From Streptomyces sp. NBC_01485 (GTDB lineage: Bacteria; Actinomycetota; Actinomycetes; Streptomycetales; Streptomycetaceae): a stretch of 64,000 bases of DNA. This document shows, piece by piece, positions 15,372 to 21,955 of the stretch; position 1 is the first letter of the stretch, and each line of letters begins with the position of its first letter. The notes beneath the pieces are model-generated. The model saw only the letters and a program-made list of their open reading frames with translations, had not been told where the DNA came from and ran no database searches. The stretch spans positions 7,998,001 through 8,062,000 of the forward strand of contig NZ_CP109435.1 of the NCBI RefSeq assembly GCF_036227125.1, given 5' to 3'. The translations under genes and the position numbers were made by a program.

Positions 15372-16256
15372 ATGGCGATCCTCAACGTCGAGGAACTCGT
15401 CGCGATCGACGTCCACACCCACGCGGAGGTGTCCTCCAAGGGCCACTCCTCGCTGGACGAAGACCTGCATGACGCGTCCTCCGCCTACTTCAAGGTCGAG
15501 GGCAAGCGGAAGCCGACCATCGAGGAGACGGCCGCCTACTACCGGGAGCGGAAGATGGCCGCCGTGATCTTCACGGTGGACGCCGAGTCCGCGACCGGCA
15601 CGGCGCCGGTGCCGAACGAGGAGGTCGCCGAGGCCGCCGCCGCCAACGCCGACGTCCTCATCCCCTTCGCCTCCATCGACCCCTTCCGGGGCAAGGCGGG
15701 CGTCAGGCAGGCCCGGCGCCTGGTGGAGGAGTACGGGGTGAAGGGCTTCAAGTTCCACCCCAGCATCCAGGGCTTCTTCCCCAACGACCGCTCGGTCGCG
15801 TACGACCTCTACGAGGTGATCGAGGAGACGGGGACCATCGCCCTGTTCCACACCGGCCAGACCGGCATCGGCGCGGGCGTGCCGGGCGGCGGCGGGATCC
15901 GGCTGAAGTACAGCAACCCGCTGCACGTGGACGACGTGGCGGCCGACTTCCCGCACCTCAAGATCATCCTGGCGCATCCGTCGTTCCCCTGGCAGGACGA
16001 GGCGCTCGCCGTGGCCACCCACAAGCCGGGCGTGCACATCGACCTGTCCGGCTGGTCTCCGAAGTACTTCCCGCCGCAGCTCGTGCAGTACGCCAACACG
16101 CTGCTCAAGGACAAGGTCCTCTTCGGCTCCGACTACCCCGTCCTCACCCCCGACCGCTGGCTCGCCGACTTCGACAAGCTGACGATCAAGGACGAGGTGA
16201 AGCCGAAGATCCTCAAGGAGAACGCCGCCCGTCTGCTCGGACTGACCACACCGTAA
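15372..16256 (+). CDS. couO: Amidohydrolase-family protein, CouO-like beta-ketoacyl-CoA hydrolase
   Basis: This 294-residue amidohydrolase-2 (ACMSD-like) TIM-barrel protein has the metal motif DVHTH near residue 11, a histidine in FHTGQ, ILAHPSFPW and the terminal metal-site aspartate in FGSDYP. A MAILNVEEL start follows the dehydrogenase stop by 2 bases. In Rhodococcus the amidohydrolase CouO cleaves 4-hydroxyphenyl-beta-ketoacyl-CoA to the hydroxybenzoate and acetyl-CoA, replacing thiolase. The same gene set here supports that role. Without the context it could equally be a decarboxylase. Confidence 0.8.
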   Translation: MAILNVEELVAIDVHTHAEVSSKGHSSLDEDLHDASSAYFKVEGKRKPTIEETAAYYRERKMAAVIFTVDAESATGTAPVPNEEVAEAAAANADVLIPFASIDPFRGKAGVRQARRLVEEYGVKGFKFHPSIQGFFPNDRSVAYDLYEVIEETGTIALFHTGQTGIGAGVPGGGGIRLKYSNPLHVDDVAADFPHLKIILAHPSFPWQDEALAVATHKPGVHIDLSGWSPKYFPPQLVQYANTLLKDKVLFGSDYPVLTPDRWLADFDKLTIKDEVKPKILKENAARLLGLTTP

Positions 16257-16268
16257 GGGGCGTCGAAG

Positions 16269-17771
16269 ATGCGCAACGAGGGACTCGGGTCATGGCCCGC
16301 ACGCCGGGCCCGCAAGACCCCGCACCGCACCGCCCTGGTACACGGTGAACAGTCGACGGACTACCGCACACTGTATGCACGTACCACGCGCCTGGCCCAC
16401 GCCCTGCGCGCCCGCGGCATCCACCGCGGCGACCGCATCGCCTACCTCGGCCCCAACCACCCCTGCTACCTGGAGACCTTGTTCGCCGCCGGCACGCTCG
16501 GCGCGGTCTTCGTCCCCCTGAACACCCGGCTCGCCGGCCCCGAGATCGCCTACCAGCTCGCCGACTCCGGCGCCAAGGCACTCGTCTACGGCCCCGCGCA
16601 CGCCGGCCTGGTCGCCGGACTGCCCGGGAACTCGGACGTCCGGACCTACGTCGAGGTCGGCACCGAATACGAGGAGGCGCTCGCCGCCGCCTCCGACGAG
16701 CCGATCGACACACCGGTCACCCCCGACGACACCTGCATCATCATGTACACCTCGGGCACGACCGGCCGCCCCAAGGGCGCCATGCTCACGCACGGCAACC
16801 TCACCTGGAACGCGATCAACGTCCTCATCGACACCGACCTGATCGCCGACGAACGCGCCCTGGTCTCCGCGCCGTTGTTCCACACGGCCGGCCTGAACAT
16901 GCTGACCCTCCCGGTGCTCCTCAAGGGCGGCTGCTGCGTCCTGGTCGAGGCCTTCGACCCGGAAGCCACCTTCGACCTGATCGCCCGCCATCGGATCACC
17001 TTCATGTTCGGGGTGCCGACGATGTTCGACCAGGTGGCCCGGCACCCGCGCTGGGCGGAGGCGGACCTGTCCTCCCTGCGCATCCTGACCTGCGGCGGCT
17101 CCCCGGTCCCCACCCCGCTGATAGCCGCCTACCAGGAACGCGGACTCACCTTCCTCCAGGGCTACGGCATGACCGAGGCCGCCCCCGGCACGCTGTTCCT
17201 GGACGCCGAGCACTCGATCAGCAAGGCGGGCTCGGCCGGCGTCCCGCACTTCTTCAGCGACGTACGCGTCCTGCGCCCCGACCTCACCCCGGTCGAGGTC
17301 GGCGAGACCGGCGAGGTCGTCGTGCGCGGGCCGCACGTCATGCCCGGCTACTGGGGACTGCCCGAGGAGACGGCCGCCTCCTTCGCCGACGGCTGGTTCC
17401 GCAGCGGGGACGCGGCCCGGGTCGACGAAGACGGTTACGTGCACATCGTCGACCGCATCAAGGACATGATCATCTCCGGTGGGGAGAACATCTACCCCGC
17501 CGAGATCGAGGACCTGCTCCTCGCCCACCCCGACATCGTCGAATGCGCGGTCATCGGCGTGTCCGACGACAAGTGGGGCGAGGTGCCGCGCGCGGTCGTC
17601 GTGCCCCGCGAGGGCGCTTCGCTCGACCCCGACGAGGTGCTGGCCTCACTGGCCGGACGGCTCGCCAAGTACAAGATCCCCAAGTCGGTGGTGATCGCGG
17701 ACGAGTTGCCGCGCACCGCCTCCGGAAAGCTCCTCAAGTCCCGTGTCCGCACGCGGTACGGCAAGCAGTAA
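16269..17771 (+). CDS. Acyl-CoA ligase (ANL family), probable hydroxycinnamate-CoA ligase
   Basis: This 500-residue adenylate-forming ligase has the phosphate-binding loop MYTSGTTGRPKGAM (about 158-171), the A5 motif QGYGMTEAAPG, the A8 region GDAARVDEDGYVHIVDRIKD and the C-terminal catalytic lysine in RTASGKLLK. It would activate a hydroxycinnamic acid (coumarate, ferulate or caffeate) to the CoA thioester, the entry step of the cou route. Codons around 16338-16395 are unusually poor in G/C at third positions (CTG GTA CAC GGT GAA, then ACA CTG TAT GCA CGT ACC). Exact substrate is not determinable from sequence. Confidence 0.85.
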   Translation: MRNEGLGSWPARRARKTPHRTALVHGEQSTDYRTLYARTTRLAHALRARGIHRGDRIAYLGPNHPCYLETLFAAGTLGAVFVPLNTRLAGPEIAYQLADSGAKALVYGPAHAGLVAGLPGNSDVRTYVEVGTEYEEALAAASDEPIDTPVTPDDTCIIMYTSGTTGRPKGAMLTHGNLTWNAINVLIDTDLIADERALVSAPLFHTAGLNMLTLPVLLKGGCCVLVEAFDPEATFDLIARHRITFMFGVPTMFDQVARHPRWAEADLSSLRILTCGGSPVPTPLIAAYQERGLTFLQGYGMTEAAPGTLFLDAEHSISKAGSAGVPHFFSDVRVLRPDLTPVEVGETGEVVVRGPHVMPGYWGLPEETAASFADGWFRSGDAARVDEDGYVHIVDRIKDMIISGGENIYPAEIEDLLLAHPDIVECAVIGVSDDKWGEVPRAVVVPREGASLDPDEVLASLAGRLAKYKIPKSVVIADELPRTASGKLLKSRVRTRYGKQ

Positions 17772-17780
17772 GGAACCCCC

Positions 17781-18236
17781 ATGACCATCACCGTCAACGG
17801 CCTCGACGAGCTGAAGAAGCTGGCCGGCAGCGACCTGGGCACCAGCGAGTGGATCGAGGTCACCCAGGAGCGGATCGACACGTTCGCCGACGCGACCGGG
17901 GATCACCAGTGGATCCACGTCGACCCGGAGAAGGCCGCCGCAGGCCCCTTCGGCGCCCCGATCGCCCACGGCTACCTGACGCTCTCCCTGTTCATCCCGA
18001 TGTTCACCGAACTGCTGGACGTCCAGGGCGTCACGACAAAGGTCAACTACGGGCTGAACAAGGTCCGTTTCCCCTCGCCGGTGAAGGTCGGCTCGCGCAT
18101 CCGCCTGGTCGGCAAGCTGGCCGAGGTCGAGGACGTGCCGGGCGGGGTGCAGGTCGCCGTCGACGGCGCGATCGAGATCGAGGGCGGCACGAAGCCGGCG
18201 GCCGTGCTGCAGAGCCTTTCGCGGTTCTACGCGTAG
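17781..18236 (+). CDS. MaoC-like enoyl-CoA hydratase
   Basis: The protein is a 151-residue single hot-dog domain of the MaoC/R-specific hydratase type. The catalytic motif is seen in FADATGDHQWIHVDPEKA, with the Asp-His pair, and in PFGAPIAHGYLTLSL. It follows the CoA ligase by 9 bases and completes the operon: ligase, hydratase, dehydrogenase and hydrolase. In that scheme it hydrates the side-chain double bond of the hydroxycinnamoyl-CoA. The following 119 bases hold the terminator-like intergenic element. Confidence 0.85.
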   Translation: MTITVNGLDELKKLAGSDLGTSEWIEVTQERIDTFADATGDHQWIHVDPEKAAAGPFGAPIAHGYLTLSLFIPMFTELLDVQGVTTKVNYGLNKVRFPSPVKVGSRIRLVGKLAEVEDVPGGVQVAVDGAIEIEGGTKPAAVLQSLSRFYA

Positions 18237-18301
18237 GGCTCCGCCGGTTGGGCCGTAGGGGTTTGTGCTGTTGGGAAGCTGCGGGACCGCTGTGGCTGGT
18301 C

Positions 18302-18354
18302 GCGCCCCGCGGCGGAGCCGCACATCGATACAGCCCCGCGCCCCTTTGGGGCGC
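18302..18354. terminator. Dispersed intergenic element ending in a hairpin terminator
   Basis: The element repeats the GCGGCGGAGCCGCA core seen at 1876 and ends with GCGCCCC-TTT-GGGGCGC (18338-18354), a perfect 7-bp stem. It sits between two convergent genes, two bases from the stop of the leftward one, and probably terminates both transcripts. Confidence 0.7.
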
Positions 18355-18355
18355 C

Positions 18356-20029
18356 TCAGCTGACGACGTCCACGAAGACCGGGTTGGAGTAGAACCAGGT
18401 GTCGGACCAGGGGTCGCCGTTGCCGGGCTCGTGGGGGATCGGGCCGTGGGGGTCGACGGAGGCGCCCAGGTAGCCGGTTCCGTGCCGGTTGCCGTCGCTG
18501 CCGCGCAGGCGGACGTAGAACGACTCGTCGCCCACCGTGAGCGGAACGCGCAGGGTGTACGTGCCCTTGCGGCCGCTCACGTCCGTCGTGTGGGCGACCC
18601 CCGTGTCGGGCGCCCGCCACGTGTCGCGGTCGGACACGGCGCCCCGCACCGCGCCCCGGATCACGTCCACATGCGCCAACTCGGGCAGAATTCCCTGGGG
18701 GTTGGGGCGGGAGGCGGTGGTGACGGTGATGTCCAGGGTGAGCTTCTCGCCCTTACGGACCCGCAGCCGGCCGCCGAGCGTGACGCCCCGGCCGTTGCTG
18801 TGCTCCCGCCGCAGCCGGACCTCGAGCCCGTCGAGCAGATGCCCGTGGTCGAGCCACACCCGGCCCTCGCGCAGACCCGTCATCACCGCCCGGTAGCCGT
18901 ACCGGGTGACGCCCACGTGGGTGCGGCTGAACTGGCCCGGCCAGAAGTCGCTGCCCGGCTGCGGGGCGTCGGTCCGCACCGGGTCGGGCAGCTTGCCGGT
19001 GGTGTCGAAGTTCTGCCCGGCCGCCCAGTCGCCGTTCTTCCAGGTGTCGAAGACGGTGCGGTGGTTGTCGGAGTTGGTGGTGACCGAGAACAGCCGGCCC
19101 TCGGCCAGCATCGAGTCCCACAGGCCGCCGACGGTCGCCGTCGCCCAGTCGAAGCCGCCGTACGTGACATAGGCGTCCGCCGGATAGCCCGCGTGGGACT
19201 GCGCGGACGGCTTGTTCTCGTACTCGCCGCGGATGGACGTGGCTCCGCGCCAGCCGGGGATCGCCGCACCCTGGGCGCCGGGCGCGCCCTCCATGCCGAT
19301 CATGATCTCGGGGGCCGCGTCGCGCCAACTCCGCATCTCGTGCGGGGAGTCGATGCCGAGGCGCAGCGGGTGGTTGGCGAGGACGAGGACGTCGTCGACG
19401 TAGCCGGTGCGGCGCTGCTCGGCCAGCCACTGGATCGCCTTGACGGCGTGCGCCTCGTTGCGGGCGGTGTCGGCCGCGCCGGCGGCGCCCTCGGTGTAGC
19501 CCAGCAGCTTGCCGTCGTAGGCGAGTTCGAACCGGGTGAGCAGGTCGACCTCGTGCGGGCCGGGTGCGGCGAACACCGTGCCGTGCTCGGCCGCCGGGAT
19601 GTACCACTCCAGGCCCTGGAAGATCAGTTGGCGCGGGTTCTCGGCGCGCGCCTTGAGGATCTCCTCGTGCTCCAGCGCGGCGCCGAAGGAGGCGTGCCCG
19701 AAGTTGGAGTGCTCGTTGAACACCATCCAGTCCAGGCCGTACCGGGCGGCGGCCCGCGCCTGCTGGGAGAACGTGTACTTCGCGTCGTGGCTGTACACGG
19801 AGTGCACGTGGTGGTCGCCGACCAGGTAGGCCAGGCGCGGGTCCTCGCCGCCGAAGCCCTGGCCGGCGGCGGCCCCGGCCGGGGTGGCCGCGGCCACCCC
19901 GCCCAGGGTGAACGCGGCCCCGAACAGGCCGGCGCGGCGCAGGAGCTGACGTCTCGACACGCCCTGGGCGTCGAGGGCGGCGGGGGAGACGGCCGGGTCG
20001 GCCCAGGAGGGCAGTCGCTGCTCGGTCAT
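18356..20029 (-). CDS. Tat-exported PHP-domain metallohydrolase (CehA/McbA-like)
   Basis: This 557-residue protein has a Tat signal (SRRQLLRRAGLFGAAFTLG, about 25-43) and AAA-type cleavage near 55. The PHP metal site begins with VGDHHVHSVYSHD (about 68-80) and continues with VFNEHSNFGH, LANHPLR and TTNSDNHR. PHP hydrolases split phosphoesters, and the CehA branch also acts on other esters or amides. The C-terminal part is beta-rich. The gene ends the leftward glycan-use operon, 46 bases after the secreted metallophosphoesterase. Action on phosphorylated or phosphodiester-linked glycans outside the cell is plausible but inferred. Confidence 0.82.
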   Translation of the reverse strand: MTEQRLPSWADPAVSPAALDAQGVSRRQLLRRAGLFGAAFTLGGVAAATPAGAAAGQGFGGEDPRLAYLVGDHHVHSVYSHDAKYTFSQQARAAARYGLDWMVFNEHSNFGHASFGAALEHEEILKARAENPRQLIFQGLEWYIPAAEHGTVFAAPGPHEVDLLTRFELAYDGKLLGYTEGAAGAADTARNEAHAVKAIQWLAEQRRTGYVDDVLVLANHPLRLGIDSPHEMRSWRDAAPEIMIGMEGAPGAQGAAIPGWRGATSIRGEYENKPSAQSHAGYPADAYVTYGGFDWATATVGGLWDSMLAEGRLFSVTTNSDNHRTVFDTWKNGDWAAGQNFDTTGKLPDPVRTDAPQPGSDFWPGQFSRTHVGVTRYGYRAVMTGLREGRVWLDHGHLLDGLEVRLRREHSNGRGVTLGGRLRVRKGEKLTLDITVTTASRPNPQGILPELAHVDVIRGAVRGAVSDRDTWRAPDTGVAHTTDVSGRKGTYTLRVPLTVGDESFYVRLRGSDGNRHGTGYLGASVDPHGPIPHEPGNGDPWSDTWFYSNPVFVDVVS

Positions 20030-20075
20030 GATTCTTCGGTGTCCTCTTCGAGGGCTCAGCGGTTCCTGAGGGAGG

Positions 20076-21917
20076 TCAGTGGTTCATGAAGGAGGTGACG
20101 GGCAGCGCCCGTTCGACGATGCGGACGTCGCCGAGGCGGCCGTGCAGGATCTGGTCGATCCGGTCGCCGTACGCGTAGCCGCCGAGCAGCCACGGCAGTC
20201 CGACGGAGGTGATGCCGACGGCCGCCGCCTTCGGGTTGCGCACGGTCGGGCAGCCCTCGACGTACAGCGTGGTGTGCTTGCCGTCGTTGACGACCGCGAG
20301 GTGCCACCAGGTCTCCAGCGGGGTCTCCTGCCCCCAGTTGGTGGCGATGCCCTGCTGGTTCAGCGGGCGCATCGCCCACTGCGGCTCCCGGTCGTTGGAG
20401 AGGGAGAGGGTGGCGAGCGGCTCGTCGGGGTCGTCGCCGGTCCTGCCCGCTGCCCCGCCCGTCCCCGTCCGGCCGACCAGTCCCGACCAGGCGTGGTGCG
20501 CGGGGTCCCAGTCGGCCGGCAGCCGGTAGAACGCCTCGATGGTGTAACCGGCCTTGAACGTCGCCGAGTTGAGCGGAGCGCCGTCGACCGTGCGCAGGTA
20601 CGCCCCCTTCAGCGGGGACTTGAAACCCTGGAACTCCAGGCTGCCGTGCCCGGGTTGGTCGGGGTGGTGGTCGGACGACCAGCCGAGCGTGCCGCCGCCG
20701 ACCGGGACGACGGTGAGGTCGTTGCCCCACCCGGACAGGTCCCGGACGGTGCCGGACACGGCCGAACCGTCGGCGTGCCCGTCGAAGCGCCAGTACGCGA
20801 CCGTGCCGGGGACGACGACCTTCGACACAGGGCGTGCGGGGCGCGCCGGCACCGGGTCGAAGCCGGAGAAGCGCGCGGCGAAGTCGATGTCGACCGAGAA
20901 CCGGTCGGCGGCGCCGCTGAGTTCGATCTCCTGCCGCTCCAGCTCGTTGAGCCCCTTCGCGGCCCGGCCCATGATCCACGGGGAGACCGTCTCGACGTCG
21001 ATGACGCCGCGGTCGAGGTCGAAGCGGTAGAGGCGGATCATCGCCGCGCCGCCGAAGTAACGGTTCTGATAGTTCGTCAGATGCAGGTGGACGTCATGTC
21101 CCGCCGCGTTCTTGCGCGTTGACCGGCCGGCGGGCCAGTAGTGCCCGTTGAGAGTGAGGAAGATCTGGTCGTGGCCCTCGATCAGCCGGTCCCACAACTG
21201 CTGCCCGTACGCCGAGAGGGAGTCGTCCTCGAGGACCAGCTCGTGCGTCGTGAGGACGACGGGTGTCTTGGGGTGCCGGGCGAGGACGTCGGCGGCCCAG
21301 GCGTAACCCTTCTCCGACAGCCGCCAGTCCAGCGCCAGCACCATCCACTCCCGGCCGCCCGCCCGGAACAGGTGGAACGAGTTGTAGCCGTCGGGGGAGG
21401 CCCCGCCGAACGTGGACCTGCCCCGGAAACGCTGCGGACCGAACGCGTCCAGGTACGGGGTCGCGCCGCGCTGGTCGGTAGTCGACGACTGCACGTCGTG
21501 GTTGCCGGCCAGGACGCTGTAGCCGACCCCGCGCCGGTCGAGCAGCCCGAACGCCTCGCTGATCGCGGCGACTTCGTCCTTCGACCCGTTCTGGGTGAGG
21601 TCGCCGAGGTGGGACAGGAACACGATGTTCTCGTGCCTGCCGTGCTCCAGCAGATAGCGCAGGGACGCCTCGACCGGCTCCTTGTCGATGCTCGGCCCGT
21701 CGAAGAGGTACTGCGTGTCGGGCATGACGGCGAGCGTGAAGCGGCGGCTGTCGGGGTCCGGGCGCCAGGTCTTGGCGGAGGCCGCCTCGGCGGTGGCCGG
21801 CAGGGCGAGACCGGCCGTGGCGGCGGCGCCGAGCAGTGCGGTGGCGCGCAGGAAACCGCGTCTTGCGGCGCCGGCCTGCGCGGCCTCGCCCTCAATGTGG
21901 GCATGCGACGTACACAC
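20076..21917 (-). CDS. Tat-exported metallophosphoesterase with LamG-like domain
   Basis: GTG at 21917 with GGAG 5 bases upstream gives 613 residues. A Tat signal (ARRGFLRATALLG) is followed by a calcineurin-like phosphoesterase domain: MPDTQYLFDG, SHLGDLTQNGSKDE, LAGNHDVQSS and further ligand histidines up to GHYWPAG. Residues about 390-610 form a concanavalin A-like LamG domain: VAYWRFDGH, FQGFKSPLKGAYLRT, TIEAFYRLP, WWHLAVVNDGKHTTLYVEG. Such domains bind glycans. It follows the beta-galactosidase gene by 38 bases and pairs with the PHP hydrolase. Confidence 0.85.
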   Translation of the reverse strand: MCTSHAHIEGEAAQAGAARRGFLRATALLGAAATAGLALPATAEAASAKTWRPDPDSRRFTLAVMPDTQYLFDGPSIDKEPVEASLRYLLEHGRHENIVFLSHLGDLTQNGSKDEVAAISEAFGLLDRRGVGYSVLAGNHDVQSSTTDQRGATPYLDAFGPQRFRGRSTFGGASPDGYNSFHLFRAGGREWMVLALDWRLSEKGYAWAADVLARHPKTPVVLTTHELVLEDDSLSAYGQQLWDRLIEGHDQIFLTLNGHYWPAGRSTRKNAAGHDVHLHLTNYQNRYFGGAAMIRLYRFDLDRGVIDVETVSPWIMGRAAKGLNELERQEIELSGAADRFSVDIDFAARFSGFDPVPARPARPVSKVVVPGTVAYWRFDGHADGSAVSGTVRDLSGWGNDLTVVPVGGGTLGWSSDHHPDQPGHGSLEFQGFKSPLKGAYLRTVDGAPLNSATFKAGYTIEAFYRLPADWDPAHHAWSGLVGRTGTGGAAGRTGDDPDEPLATLSLSNDREPQWAMRPLNQQGIATNWGQETPLETWWHLAVVNDGKHTTLYVEGCPTVRNPKAAAVGITSVGLPWLLGGYAYGDRIDQILHGRLGDVRIVERALPVTSFMNH

Positions 21918-21955
21918 GTGTGCTCCGTAGGAAGTCCGTTGCTGTAAAGGGGAGT

